DNA of 64,000 nucleotides from Arthrobacter echini (GCF_008107445.1 NZ_VSLD01000004.1:1-64000), one strand, 5' to 3'. Shown: positions 29,804 through 39,484, numbered from the stretch's first letter. The notes: generated by a model from the sequence alone, not told the origin. Numbers and translations: made by a program.

Positions 29804-30388
29804 GTGAGTCCGAAGGGTGAGGCCGGCGAGGCAACCAGCCCGGTAGGCGCAGCGCTGCCGGCGAACGCCCAGGGGCTGCTCTTCACCGAGGATCTTCCCG
29901 AGCTCGACGAGCACGCAGGGTATCGCGGCCCCACGGCCTGCAAGGCGGCGGGCATCACCTATCGTCAGCTCGACTACTGGGCGCGCACCGGCCTGGTGGA
30001 GCCGGCGGTCCGAGGAGCCTCGGGCTCCGGGACGCACCGCCTCTACGGATTCCGCGACATCCTCGTGCTCAAGGTGGTCAAGCGACTGCTGGACACGGGC
30101 GTGTCCCTCCAGCAGATCCGCACCGCGGTGGGGCACCTGCGCGAACGTGGCGTCGAGGACCTCGCGCAGATCACCCTGATGAGCGATGGAGCGAGCGTGT
30201 ACGAATGCACCTCGGCCGACGAGGTCATCGATCTGGTGCAGGGCGGTCAGGGCGTCTTCGGCATCGCCGTCGGGCGCGTGTGGCGCGAGGTGGAGGGCAC
30301 GCTCGCCGCCCTGCCGAGCGAGCATTCGCCCCAGGACTTCCCCGGCGACGAACTGGGCGAGCGCCGCGCGACCCGCAGGATCAGCTGA
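29804..30388 (+). CDS. MerR family transcriptional regulator (Rv1830 type)
   Basis: 194 residues. The MerR DNA-binding domain starts near residue 40 (YRGPTACKAAGITYRQLDYW, ARTGLVEPAV, HRLYGFRDILVLKVVKRLLD, GVSLQQIRTAVGHLRERG). The C-terminal part is short and has no effector-binding cysteines. GGAGGC precedes the GTG by 5-6 nt. A 190-nt gap separates it from the DUF151 gene, with a TTGACC hexamer at 29662-29667 that may begin a separate promoter. In mycobacteria Rv1830 (McdR) is linked to cell division control; that role is not proven here. Confidence 0.88.
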   Translation: MSPKGEAGEATSPVGAALPANAQGLLFTEDLPELDEHAGYRGPTACKAAGITYRQLDYWARTGLVEPAVRGASGSGTHRLYGFRDILVLKVVKRLLDTGVSLQQIRTAVGHLRERGVEDLAQITLMSDGASVYECTSADEVIDLVQGGQGVFGIAVGRVWREVEGTLAALPSEHSPQDFPGDELGERRATRRIS

Positions 30389-30463
30389 CGCCCCAGGTCG
30401 CCCGGAGCGACCGGTTCAGGCCCGCCGGCGGAAGCCCCGGCACCGCACAGGCCTCGCGGCGGC

Positions 30464-31285
30464 TCACCGCCGGGAACGGCTGCGCATCCGCCCGGAGTCG
30501 ACCACACTCCTGAGCAGTTCGTCGAAGAGCCGTGCGGTCTGGCGGGCGCTATCTCCGGGCCAGTGGTGCACGGAATGCGCCGCTCCCTGGATCTGCTGCC
30601 AGTCGGCCTGGTCGGGGATGACGGGCTGCAGCATCAGCTCACCGAACATCCTGCGCATCTCCGCCAGGCGGAAGACGTGCTCGCTCGAGGCGGGTCTCAC
30701 ACGATTGGCGACGACGCCCGCGGTATGGAGATCGGGCGCGAACTCCCGGCGGAACAGCTCGAGTGCACGCATGGTCCGCTCGGTACCGGCGACGGAGAAG
30801 AGGGCGGGCTCGGCGACGAGGAGCACCTTGTTGCTCGCGGTCCAGGCGATCCTGGTGAGTCCGTTGAGCGAGGGCGGGCAGTCGATCAGGACCAGACCGT
30901 AGCCGGAGACCCTGGACAGGAGCGAGGCCAGGCGCGCCTGGTCGCGGCTGCCGAGATCGGGCCGGTCGTAGATCCCGGAGTAGGCCGAACCCATCGCGAC
31001 GTCCAGCGTCGGGACGGAGGCGCCCGGGTGGCGGGACGCCGAGTCCACCCACCCGCTCGGGACCACGTTGGCGGTGAGATCGCCGCGTCGCGCATTCTTG
31101 AGCAGCCGGCCGATGTCGGTCCGGCCCTCCGGCCTGACAGCGAGTCCGGTGGTCGCATCAGCATGAGGATCGAGATCCACCACGAGGGTGGGAATGCCGG
31201 CGGCCAGGGCCGCCGACGCCAGGCCGAGGGTCACCGAGGTCTTTCCCACGCCACCCTTGAGACTGCTGATACTGACTACCTGCAC
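30464..31285 (-). CDS. orphan ParA/MinD-like ATPase
   Basis: 273 residues from GTG 31285. Deviant Walker A SLKGGVGKTSVTLGLASAAL at the N-terminus, LVVDLDPHADATTGLAV, and Walker B LVLIDCPPSLN. The LAEPALFSVAGTERTMRALE segment replaces the usual ParA switch region. The open frame extends to a TTG at 31354, but the N-terminus starting MQVVSISSLKGG matches ParA-type proteins better. There is no parB, minC or partner gene beside it. It converges on merR and diverges from pyc. It may be a polarity or division-site ATPase like corynebacterial PldP; this is inference. Confidence 0.82.
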   Translation of the reverse strand: MQVVSISSLKGGVGKTSVTLGLASAALAAGIPTLVVDLDPHADATTGLAVRPEGRTDIGRLLKNARRGDLTANVVPSGWVDSASRHPGASVPTLDVAMGSAYSGIYDRPDLGSRDQARLASLLSRVSGYGLVLIDCPPSLNGLTRIAWTASNKVLLVAEPALFSVAGTERTMRALELFRREFAPDLHTAGVVANRVRPASSEHVFRLAEMRRMFGELMLQPVIPDQADWQQIQGAAHSVHHWPGDSARQTARLFDELLRSVVDSGRMRSRSRR

Positions 31286-31517
31286 CTGTTGAACCCATCC
31301 CCGTCGTGTCGCGGCCTCCTGGGGCGGCCGCCTGCCCTCTTGGTTCCCGGTCAATCATAGGGTGAGCCCACGCAGCTCCCGGGACGGCGCGGCCCGATAT
31401 CCAGCGCGCTCCGGGGCGGGCGGCGTAGCCGTCTGTCATCTAGCGGACTGTGGACACCGTGCCGGGTAGGATCGTGCCAGCGTGAAGGACCCCGACCCGC
31501 AACGATGCAGGAGTGAG

Positions 31518-34500
31518 ATGTTCTCGAAGATTCTGGTAGCCAATCGCGGCGAGATCGCCATCCGGGCATTCCGCGCCGCTCACGAGCTGGGCGCGAAGAC
31601 CGTGGCGGTGTTCCCCCACGAGGATCGGAACTCGATCCATCGCCAGAAGGCGGACGAGGCGTATCTGATCGGCGAGGAGGGCCACCCGGTCCGCGCGTAC
31701 CTCGACATCCAGGAGATCATTCGCGTCGCGGTGGAATCGGGCTGCGACGCCATCTATCCCGGCTACGGCTTCCTGTCCGAGAATCCCGATCTCGCCCGTG
31801 CCGCCCGGGAAGCGGGCATCACCTTCGTGGGTCCGCCCGCGGATGTGCTGGAGCTGGCGGGTAACAAGGTCAAGGCGCTCGACGCCGCCCGGGACGCCGG
31901 TATTCCCGTCCTCGGCTCGTCGCGACCCAGCGCAGACGTCGCCGAGCTGATCGCCGCCGCGGACGAGATCGGGTTCCCGGTGTTCGCGAAGGCCGTCGCC
32001 GGTGGCGGTGGGCGCGGGATGCGCCGCGTGGAGTCCCGGGAGGCGCTGCCCGAGGCGCTTGAGTCCGCCATGCGCGAGGCGGAGTCCGCCTTCGGTGATG
32101 CCACGATGTTCCTGGAGCAGGCGGTCCTGCGCCCGCGGCACATCGAGGTACAGATCCTCGCGGACGCCGAGGGGAACATCATGCACCTCTTCGAGCGCGA
32201 CTGCTCGCTGCAGCGGCGGCACCAGAAGGTCATCGAGATCGCCCCGGCCCCGAATCTCGACGAGTCGATCCGCCAGGCGCTGCACCGCGACGCGGTGAAG
32301 TTCGCCACCGCGCTGGGTTACGTCAATGCGGGCACGGTGGAATTCCTCGTGGACACCGTCGGAGCACGCGCCGGTGAGCACGTGTTCATCGAGATGAATC
32401 CGCGCATCCAGGTGGAGCACACCGTCACCGAGGAGGTCACCGACGTCGACCTCGTCCAGTCGCAGCTCCGCATCGCGGCGGGGGAGTCCCTGCAGGATCT
32501 GGGCCTGAGCCAGGATACCGTCCACCTGCGTGGCGCCGCCCTCCAGTCCAGGATCACCACGGAGGACCCCGCGAACGGCTTCCGCCCCGATGTGGGGCGG
32601 ATCTCCGCCTACCGCTCGGCCGGTGGTGCCGGGGTCAGGCTCGACGGCGGCACGGTCTATGCAGGAGCTGAGATCAGCCCGCACTTCGACTCGATGCTCG
32701 TCAAGCTCACCTGCCGTGGCCGGGACTACCCGGCGGCCGTGACCCGCGCGCGGCGGGCGCTGGCGGAGTTCCGCGTCCGTGGGGTGTCGACGAACATCTC
32801 CTTCCTGCAGGCCGTCCTCGACGATCCCGACTTCATCGCCGGTAATGTGGCGACGTCGTTCATCGACGAGCGTCCGGAGCTCCTGACGGCGCGGGTACCT
32901 GCCGACCGGGCCACCAAGCTGCTCACCTGGCTCGCGGACGTGACGGTGAACCAGCCCAACGGCACGCGGCCTGCGCATCTGGACCCCCGGCAGAAGCTGC
33001 CCGTCCTCTCCGACGAACAGCGGGAGGCACCCCTGCCGGAGGGAAGCCGCCAGCGGCTGCTCGAGCTGGGCCCAGAAGGCTTCGCAAGGGCGCTGCGCGA
33101 GCAGAACGCCGTGGCCGTGACCGACACGACCTTCCGCGATGCCCATCAGTCGCTCCTCGCCACCCGCGTGCGCACCCGCGACCTCACGGCCGCCGGCGCC
33201 GGCGTGTCTCGATTGACCCCCGAGCTGCTCTCGGTCGAGGCGTGGGGCGGGGCCACGTACGACGTCGCACTCCGCTTCCTCGGTGAGGACCCGTGGGAGC
33301 GCCTGGACGCGCTGCGCCGGGAAGTGCCGAACATCTGCCTGCAGATGCTCCTGCGCGGCCGCAACACCGTGGGCTACACCCCGTACCCCGAAGCCGTGAC
33401 GTCCGCCTTCGTGCAGGAGGCTGCAGCATCCGGGATCGACATCTTCCGGATCTTCGACGCGCTGAACGACGTGGCGCAGATGGAGCCGGCCATCCGGGCG
33501 GTCCGGGCCACCGGCACGGCCGTCGCGGAGGTGGCGCTGTGCTACACGGCCGACATGCTCGACCCGGCCGAGGAGCTCTACACGCTCGAGTACTACCTCG
33601 AGCTCGCCCAGCGCATGGTGGACGCCGGCGCGCACATCCTGGCCATCAAGGACATGGCGGGCCTGCTCCGGCCCGCAGCGGCGGCAAAGCTCGTCACGGC
33701 CCTGCGTGAGCGCTTCGACCTGCCCGTGCATCTCCATACCCACGACACCGCCGGTGGCCAACTGGCAACCCTCCTGGCCGCAGTGGACGCCGGGGTCGAC
33801 GCCGTCGACGTCGCGAGCGCCGCCCTGGCGGGCACCACGAGCCAGCCCTCGGCATCCGCACTCGTGGCCGCCCTGGCCCATACGCCACGGGACACCGGCC
33901 TGGATCTGGACGGTGTGTGTGCACTCGAGCCCTACTGGGAGGCCGTGCGCCGTATGTACGCCCCGTTCGAGGCGGGCCTGGCCGGCCCCACCGGGCGGGT
34001 CTACCAGCACGAGATCCCGGGTGGACAGCTGTCCAATCTGCGTCAGCAGGCCATAGCGCTCGGACTCGGGGAGCGCTTCGAGGCGATCGAGGACATGTAC
34101 ACGGCGGCCGATCGGATCCTCGGCAGGCTCGTGAAGGTCACGCCGTCGTCGAAGGTGGTGGGCGATCTGGCCCTCGCGCTCGTGGGGATCGACGCCGACC
34201 CCGCCGAGTTCGAGGAGAACCCGCAGGCCTTCGACATCCCGGACTCGGTGATCGGCTTCCTCAACGGTGAGCTCGGCAACCCTCCCGGAGGCTGGCCGGA
34301 GCCGTTCCGGACCAAGGCGCTGAAGGGCCGTGCGGCCAAGCCCCGCGACGTGGACCTCTCCGCCGAGGACGAGGAGAAGCTCACGGGAGACTCGGCGCAG
34401 CGACGCACAGCGCTCAACACGCTGCTGTTCGCGGGGCCGGCGAAGGACTTCCGGGCCGTCCGCGAGACGTACGGGGATGTCTCGGTGCTCGGCACCGCCG

Positions 34501-34937
34501 ACTACCTCTACGGCTTGCAGCAGGGCACCGAGCACATCATCGAACTGGAGAAGGGTGTGCGGCTCATCGCCACGCTGGAGGCGATCTCCGAACCCGATGA
34601 GAAGGGGATGCGCACGCTCATGTGCACCCTCAACGGGCAGATGCGGCCCGTGAGCGTGCGCGACCGCAGCGTGGACAGCGACGTGAGGACCGCGGAGAAG
34701 GCGGACCCGTCCGTGCCGGGTCAGATCTCCGCGCCCTTCGCCGGATCCGTGACCGTATCGCTCTCCGAGGGCGACACCGTCGCCGAGGGTGACACGGTCG
34801 CAACGATCGAGGCGATGAAGATGGAGGCGAACATCACGACGCCGGTCGCGGGCACGGTGCAGCGGGTGGCCCTGGCAGGAGTGGGACCGGCGCAGGGAGG
34901 GGACCTCCTGGTGGTCATCACACCGACGAAGGAGTGA
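31518..34937 (+). CDS. pyc: pyruvate carboxylase
   Basis: 1139 residues, full length for the single-chain enzyme that makes oxaloacetate from pyruvate and bicarbonate. Biotin carboxylase domain at about 1-450 (KILVANRGEIAIRAFRAAHE, AVAGGGGRGMRRV, VFIEMNPRIQVEHTVTEE). Carboxyltransferase at about 530-850 (VTDTTFRDAHQSLLATRVRT, LHTHDTAGGQLATLLAAVDA). Biotinyl domain at the C-terminus with the acceptor Lys in EAMKMEANI. ATG 31518 has AGGAGTGAG upstream; the in-frame GTG at 31482 follows a -10-like TAGGAT (31467-31472). Anaplerotic supply of oxaloacetate also serves the methylcitrate synthase encoded at 10144-11289. Confidence 0.97.
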   Translation: MFSKILVANRGEIAIRAFRAAHELGAKTVAVFPHEDRNSIHRQKADEAYLIGEEGHPVRAYLDIQEIIRVAVESGCDAIYPGYGFLSENPDLARAAREAGITFVGPPADVLELAGNKVKALDAARDAGIPVLGSSRPSADVAELIAAADEIGFPVFAKAVAGGGGRGMRRVESREALPEALESAMREAESAFGDATMFLEQAVLRPRHIEVQILADAEGNIMHLFERDCSLQRRHQKVIEIAPAPNLDESIRQALHRDAVKFATALGYVNAGTVEFLVDTVGARAGEHVFIEMNPRIQVEHTVTEEVTDVDLVQSQLRIAAGESLQDLGLSQDTVHLRGAALQSRITTEDPANGFRPDVGRISAYRSAGGAGVRLDGGTVYAGAEISPHFDSMLVKLTCRGRDYPAAVTRARRALAEFRVRGVSTNISFLQAVLDDPDFIAGNVATSFIDERPELLTARVPADRATKLLTWLADVTVNQPNGTRPAHLDPRQKLPVLSDEQREAPLPEGSRQRLLELGPEGFARALREQNAVAVTDTTFRDAHQSLLATRVRTRDLTAAGAGVSRLTPELLSVEAWGGATYDVALRFLGEDPWERLDALRREVPNICLQMLLRGRNTVGYTPYPEAVTSAFVQEAAASGIDIFRIFDALNDVAQMEPAIRAVRATGTAVAEVALCYTADMLDPAEELYTLEYYLELAQRMVDAGAHILAIKDMAGLLRPAAAAKLVTALRERFDLPVHLHTHDTAGGQLATLLAAVDAGVDAVDVASAALAGTTSQPSASALVAALAHTPRDTGLDLDGVCALEPYWEAVRRMYAPFEAGLAGPTGRVYQHEIPGGQLSNLRQQAIALGLGERFEAIEDMYTAADRILGRLVKVTPSSKVVGDLALALVGIDADPAEFEENPQAFDIPDSVIGFLNGELGNPPGGWPEPFRTKALKGRAAKPRDVDLSAEDEEKLTGDSAQRRTALNTLLFAGPAKDFRAVRETYGDVSVLGTADYLYGLQQGTEHIIELEKGVRLIATLEAISEPDEKGMRTLMCTLNGQMRPVSVRDRSVDSDVRTAEKADPSVPGQISAPFAGSVTVSLSEGDTVAEGDTVATIEAMKMEANITTPVAGTVQRVALAGVGPAQGGDLLVVITPTKE

Positions 34938-34961
34938 TCCGTCCGTGGGGCCCGGCGCGGC

Positions 34962-34967
34962 TAGACT
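34962..34967 (+). promoter_or_regulatory. -10 element for a leaderless mtr transcript
   Basis: TAGACT ends exactly 6 nt before the GTG of mycothione reductase, placing the expected transcription start on the G of GTG. There is no ribosome site and no good -35 hexamer. The same spacing recurs at aroG, the PASTA kinase gene and dinB. Confidence 0.55.
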
Positions 34968-34973
34968 GCGTCG

Positions 34974-36377
34974 GTGACCCACTACGACCTCGCGATCATC
35001 GGCTCCGGTTCAGGCAACACCCTCATCTCCCCGGAATGGGACGACTCGAAGGTGGTCCTCGTGGACGGAGGTGTCTTCGGCGGGACCTGCCTCAACGTGG
35101 GCTGCATCCCCACGAAGATGTACGTCTACCCGGCCGAGCTGGCGGCGGCACCCGAGCGCGCCGCCCGGCTCGGGGTGGATCTCTCCTTCGAGGGTGTGCG
35201 CTGGCAGGACATCCGGGACCGCATCTTCTCCCGGATCGATGCCATCTCGGCCGGTGGCCGCACATACCGCGCGGACGAACTGGAGAATGTGACCCTGATC
35301 GAGGAGCACGTCCATCTCGCGGGGGAGAAGTCGTTCCGGACGGCGTCGGGGGAGCTCATCTCGGCCGACCAGCTGGTCATCGCCACCGGCTCGCACGCCG
35401 TCCTGCCGGACGTCCCGGGCATCACCCTGCCCCAGGTGCACACCTCCGACACCATCATGCGCATCCCTGAGCAGCCCGAACGCCTGCTGATCCTGGGCGG
35501 CGGGTACATCGCGGCCGAGTTCGCGCACATCTTCGGCTCGTTCGGGACCACGGTGACTCTCGCGGTCCGCAGCGGGAGCATGCTGCGGCATCTCGACGAC
35601 ACCGTCTCGGCGGTCTTCACCGAGCACGCCGCACAGCAGTGGGACGTCAGACTGCGGACGGTCGTCACGGAACTGAGCGCCAACGACGACGGCTCGGTCC
35701 GGGTACGGCTCGACGGCCCGGAAGGACCCTCGGAGCTCGAGGTGGATATCGTGCTCGCAGCCACCGGTCGCAGACCCAACACGGACGGACTGTCGGTCGA
35801 TGAGGCGGGATTCGATCTGCACGACGACGGTCGCCTCGCCGTGGATGCCTACCAGCGGGTGCTGCGCGAGGGCCTGCCCGTGGAGGGCGTCTGGTCCCTC
35901 GGGGACGTCAGCAGCGACTACCAGCTCAAGCACGTGGCCAACCACGAGGCCAGGACTGTCGCACACAATCTGCTGCACCCGGACGATCTGCGCGCCAGCG
36001 ACCACCGCTTCGTCCCGGCCGCGGTGTTCTCCCACCCGCAGGTGGCCTCGGTGGGGCTGACGGAGGATCAGGCTCTCAGCGCCGCTGAGCGGACCGGCAC
36101 CCCGATCGTCACGGCGGTCCAGCAGTTCGGCTCGACCGCCTACGGCTGGGCCATGGAGGACACCGAGGGCTTCGTGAAGCTCATCGCCGAGAAGTCGACC
36201 GGGCGCATCCTCGGGGCCCACATCCTCGGGCACGAGGCCTCCATGCTCATCCAGCCGATCCTCCAGGCCATGTCCTTCGACCTGGACGCCTTCTCGATGG
36301 CGCGTGGCCAGTACTGGATCCATCCGGCCCTCACCGAGGTGGTCGAGAACGCGCTGCTCAACCTCAGGACCGACTGA
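34974..36377 (+). CDS. mtr: mycothione reductase
   Basis: 467 residues. A flavoprotein disulfide reductase that reduces oxidised mycothiol with NADPH. The FAD motif is HYDLAIIGSGSGNTLISPE (the SGN variant typical of Mtr), the redox disulfide is in GGTCLNVGCIPTKM, the NADPH domain has LILGGGYIAAEFAHIFGSFG, and the C-terminal catalytic His-Glu lies in YWIHPALTEVVE. Presence of this enzyme implies mycothiol as the cell thiol, an actinobacterial trait. The start is a GTG without a Shine-Dalgarno site, apparently leaderless. It converges on fadD. Confidence 0.94.
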   Translation: MTHYDLAIIGSGSGNTLISPEWDDSKVVLVDGGVFGGTCLNVGCIPTKMYVYPAELAAAPERAARLGVDLSFEGVRWQDIRDRIFSRIDAISAGGRTYRADELENVTLIEEHVHLAGEKSFRTASGELISADQLVIATGSHAVLPDVPGITLPQVHTSDTIMRIPEQPERLLILGGGYIAAEFAHIFGSFGTTVTLAVRSGSMLRHLDDTVSAVFTEHAAQQWDVRLRTVVTELSANDDGSVRVRLDGPEGPSELEVDIVLAATGRRPNTDGLSVDEAGFDLHDDGRLAVDAYQRVLREGLPVEGVWSLGDVSSDYQLKHVANHEARTVAHNLLHPDDLRASDHRFVPAAVFSHPQVASVGLTEDQALSAAERTGTPIVTAVQQFGSTAYGWAMEDTEGFVKLIAEKSTGRILGAHILGHEASMLIQPILQAMSFDLDAFSMARGQYWIHPALTEVVENALLNLRTD

Positions 36378-36399
36378 CGGCCCGCCGCGTACCGAACGG

Positions 36400-38211
36400 T
36401 TATTGCCGGGCGGCCGAGGAGTAGATGGACTCGACGACGTCGGAGTAGTCCTTCAGGACCTGGGCGCGCTTGATCTTGAGGGACGGCGTCAGGTGGCCGG
36501 TGGTCTCGGTGAAGTCGGTCGGGACGATCCGGAACTCCTTGATGGCCTCGGCGCGGGAGACGGTGGTGTTGGCCTGGTCCACCAGGTGCTGGATCTCCTC
36601 CCGGACCCGGGGCAGCTCGGCGGCCTCCGCCATGGTGGTCCCGGCGGGCAGGTCGTGCCGGTCCAGCCATCCCGGGAGCGCTTCCTCGTCGAGGGTGACC
36701 AGGGCCGAGATGAAGGCCCGCTGATCCCCCACGACGACGCACTGCGACACCAGGGCATTGGACCGGATGGCATCCTCGAGCAGTGCGGGGATCACGTTCT
36801 TCCCGCTGGCCGTCACGATGATCTCCTTCTTGCGTCCGGTGATGCTCAGGAAGCCGTCCTCGTCCAGCTGCCCGATATCGCCGGTGCGGAACCAGCCGTC
36901 CACGAAGGCCTCGTCCGTCAGGTCCGGCCGGTTGAGGTACCCCTTCATGACGCAGACACCCTTTGCGAGGATCTCGCCGTCGTCCGCGATCTTCACCGCG
37001 TTGCCCGGCAGCGGGACGCCCACGCTGCCGATCTTGATCCGCTGCGGGGTGTTCACGGTGATCGGTGCCGTGGTCTCCGTCAGGCCGTACCCCTCCAGCA
37101 CCATCAGGCCGATGCCGTGGAAGAAGTGGCCCAGTCGGTCGCCGAGGGGTGCTCCGCCGGAGACCGCGTGCTCCACGCGGCCCCCCATGGCGGTGCGGAT
37201 CTTGCCGTAGAGCAGGCGATCGAACACGGCATGCTTGACCCTCAGGGCGAGGGGGATCCGGCCCGCCTGCTCCGCCTTGGACCACGCGATGGCCACATCC
37301 GCACCGGCGTGGAAGATCTTGCCCTTCCCGCCGTCCTCCGCCTTGAGCATCGAATTGTTGTAGACCTTCTCGAACACGCGTGGCACGGCGAGGATGAAGG
37401 TGGGCTGGTAGCTCTGCAGATCGGGGAGCAGATTCTTCACGTCCGGGGTGTGCGCCACGGTGGCTCCCACGGCCACGCACAGGACCGAGATGAAACGGGC
37501 GAACACGTGGGCCAGGGGCAGGAACATGATGGTCTGCCCGCCCTCGCGTGCCACCTCGGGCAGGGCTGCGCCCGCGTTGTCCGAGAGCTCCACGAAGTTG
37601 CCGTGCGTCAGTTCGCACCCCTTCGGCTTCCCCGTGGTCCCCGAGGTGTAGATGATGGTGGCGACGTCGTCGAGACCGGCCCGGTCGCGGCGCTCGGCGA
37701 GGGTCTGGTCGTCGGTGCCCACGCCGGCCGTGCGCAGGGTGTCGAGGCCGTCGCCGTCGAACTGCCATACGTGGTCGAGGGATGTGAGGTCCTCCAGCTC
37801 CACGGCCTGGCGCACCACGTCCTCGTGCCGCGCCGATTCGACGAACGCACCGACGGCCCCGGAATCACCGAGGATCCAGGCGACCTGCGCGGGCGAGGAG
37901 GTCTCGTAGACCGGGACGGAGATCGCGCCGGCGAACCAGATGGCGAAGTCGGCCAGCGACCACTCGTAGCGGGTGCGGGCCATGAGGGCGATCCTGTCGC
38001 CCGGCTGGACACCGGAACTGATCAGTCCCTTCGCGATGTCCTCCACCTGGCGGCGGAACTCGGTGGCCGAGATGTCCTCCCACTCGCCCGAGGCGCCCTT
38101 GACGGCGAACAGGGCCGGATTCGACGCCTTGGCGGCCTGCCGCAGCACCAGTTCCGTGGTGTTCGTCTGGCGGGGAACGTCCACGAGGACGGGAACGCTG
38201 ATGTGGCGCAC
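36400..38211 (-). CDS. long-chain acyl-CoA ligase (FadD15 type)
   Basis: 603 residues. An AMP-forming ANL enzyme activating fatty acids. P-loop YTSGTTGKPKGCELTHGN, LEGYGLTETTAPITVNTPQR, the hinge/ATP motif DGWFRTGDIGQLDEDGFLSI and GRKKEIIVTASGKNVIP are all present. The length and the HVFARFISVLCVAVGA segment fit the bacterial long-chain group; in mycobacteria FadD15 (Rv2187) is found in the same gene neighbourhood with glucokinase, plsC and aroG. GTG start with GGAGC about 6 nt upstream. It diverges from glk across a palindromic promoter element. Confidence 0.92.
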   Translation of the reverse strand: MRHISVPVLVDVPRQTNTTELVLRQAAKASNPALFAVKGASGEWEDISATEFRRQVEDIAKGLISSGVQPGDRIALMARTRYEWSLADFAIWFAGAISVPVYETSSPAQVAWILGDSGAVGAFVESARHEDVVRQAVELEDLTSLDHVWQFDGDGLDTLRTAGVGTDDQTLAERRDRAGLDDVATIIYTSGTTGKPKGCELTHGNFVELSDNAGAALPEVAREGGQTIMFLPLAHVFARFISVLCVAVGATVAHTPDVKNLLPDLQSYQPTFILAVPRVFEKVYNNSMLKAEDGGKGKIFHAGADVAIAWSKAEQAGRIPLALRVKHAVFDRLLYGKIRTAMGGRVEHAVSGGAPLGDRLGHFFHGIGLMVLEGYGLTETTAPITVNTPQRIKIGSVGVPLPGNAVKIADDGEILAKGVCVMKGYLNRPDLTDEAFVDGWFRTGDIGQLDEDGFLSITGRKKEIIVTASGKNVIPALLEDAIRSNALVSQCVVVGDQRAFISALVTLDEEALPGWLDRHDLPAGTTMAEAAELPRVREEIQHLVDQANTTVSRAEAIKEFRIVPTDFTETTGHLTPSLKIKRAQVLKDYSDVVESIYSSAARQ

Positions 38212-38246
38212 GATAGCTCCTTCGATATCCTTCGACCGGTTGCCTC

Positions 38247-38258
38247 AGCCTATAGGCT
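38247..38258. promoter_or_regulatory. palindromic element in fadD/glk divergent region
   Basis: AGCCTATAGGCT is a perfect 12-bp palindrome that presents TATAGG, a reasonable -10 hexamer, on both strands. It is 36 bp from the fadD start and about 80 bp from the glk start. It may be a symmetric bidirectional promoter or an operator. A second -10-like TAGGGT for glk lies at 38284-38289. Confidence 0.5.
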
Positions 38259-38340
38259 CCGTTGCCCGGACCGGCCTCACGTAGGGTACAGATCGTCGAC
38301 GGAAGGGAGCGGCAGGCGGCCCTCCCCAGGAAAGGACTCC

Positions 38341-39429
38341 ATGACGATGCTCCCCGGTCCGGTGCGATCCCGGCCCCCGCGGACCCGCGGTGCAGCGACC
38401 CCCTCCCGGCGGCGGAGCGAGCGCCTGGTCGCGCGGGCCACGCGCGAGGGGTTCGGCCACCGGGCACGACGCGGTCTGTCCGTGGGCATCGACATCGGCG
38501 GGACCAAGGTGGCCGCCGGGGTGGTGGACGTGCACGGGACCATCCTCGCCGAGTCACGCAGGGCTACGCCGGGCCGCGATCCGCGCGCCGTCGAGGACGT
38601 CATCGCCGAGCTGGTCCGCGAGCTCTCCGGCGACTACCGCATCCGGTCCGTGGGGATCGGTGCTGCCGGGTGGATGGACCTGTCCAACAGCACGGTCCTG
38701 TTCAGCCCGCACCTCGCCTGGCGCAACGAACCCCTGCGCCGGAATCTCGAGCAGCGCCTCCGGCGACGCGTCACCCTGGTGAACGACGCCGACGCCGCAG
38801 CGTGGGCGGAATGGCGGTTCGGTGCGGGGCGCACGGAGTCACGGCTCGTCTGCATCACGCTCGGCACCGGGATCGGCGGGGCGATGATCATGGACGGCCG
38901 GGTGGAACGCGGCCGGTACGGCGTGGCGGGGGAGTTCGGCCACCAGATCATCGTGCCGCAGGGCCACCGGTGCGAGTGCGGCAACCGCGGGTGCTGGGAG
39001 CAGTACGCCTCGGGGAACGCCCTCGGCCGCGAGGGGCGCGAGCTCGCGGCCTCAGGCTCCCCGGTGGCCGGGTCGATCATCGATGCCGTCTCCGGCGACA
39101 CCTCCCTCATCACCGGCGCACTCGTCACGGAGCTGGCCATCAGCGGCGATCGCGCCTCGCGCGAACTCGTCGACGACGTCGGGCAGTGGCTGGGACTGGG
39201 TCTGGCCAATCTCGCCGCGGCCCTTGACCCGGGTACCTTCGTGGTCGGAGGAGGACTCAGTGTGGCCGACGAGCTCCTGCTCGGCCCGGCCCGGCGCGCT
39301 TTCGGGAGGAATCTGACGGGCCGCGGTTTCCGTCCGGCAGCCCGCATCGAACGGGCAGCCCTCGGTCCGGCGGCGGGCCTCATCGGGGCAGCCGATCTCT
39401 CGCGCCTGCTCTCGCGTGGCGGGATCTGA
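38341..39429 (+). CDS. glk: ROK family glucokinase
   Basis: 362 residues, of which the first 45 are a basic, Arg/Pro-rich extension not found in most relatives. The phosphate-binding loop is VGIDIGGTKVAAGVVDVHG, the catalytic Asp is in LVNDADAAAWAE, TLGTGIGGAMI follows, and the ROK zinc motif CECGNRGCWEQYASG is intact. It phosphorylates glucose with ATP (or polyphosphate in some actinobacteria). AAAGGA stands just before the ATG at 38341. It diverges from fadD. Confidence 0.9.
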   Translation: MTMLPGPVRSRPPRTRGAATPSRRRSERLVARATREGFGHRARRGLSVGIDIGGTKVAAGVVDVHGTILAESRRATPGRDPRAVEDVIAELVRELSGDYRIRSVGIGAAGWMDLSNSTVLFSPHLAWRNEPLRRNLEQRLRRRVTLVNDADAAAWAEWRFGAGRTESRLVCITLGTGIGGAMIMDGRVERGRYGVAGEFGHQIIVPQGHRCECGNRGCWEQYASGNALGREGRELAASGSPVAGSIIDAVSGDTSLITGALVTELAISGDRASRELVDDVGQWLGLGLANLAAALDPGTFVVGGGLSVADELLLGPARRAFGRNLTGRGFRPAARIERAALGPAAGLIGAADLSRLLSRGGI

Positions 39430-39448
39430 CCGATCACGATCGGGATCC

Positions 39449-39467
39449 GACCGGCCCCGCGCCGGTC
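39449..39467. terminator. hairpin between convergent glk and membrane-protein gene
   Basis: GACCGGC (39449-39455) pairs perfectly with GCCGGTC (39461-39467), 20 nt after the glk stop and 18 nt beyond the end of the opposing gene. Probable shared terminator, without a T-tract. Confidence 0.5.
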
Positions 39468-39484
39468 GTGCTGGTCGTGCTGCG

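Noticed and set aside
36304..38340. Long plus-strand open frame running from inside mtr across fadD into glk
   Set aside because: It is the antisense of fadD joined to glk; the ROK domain starts only after 38450 and the ATG at 38341 has a ribosome site.
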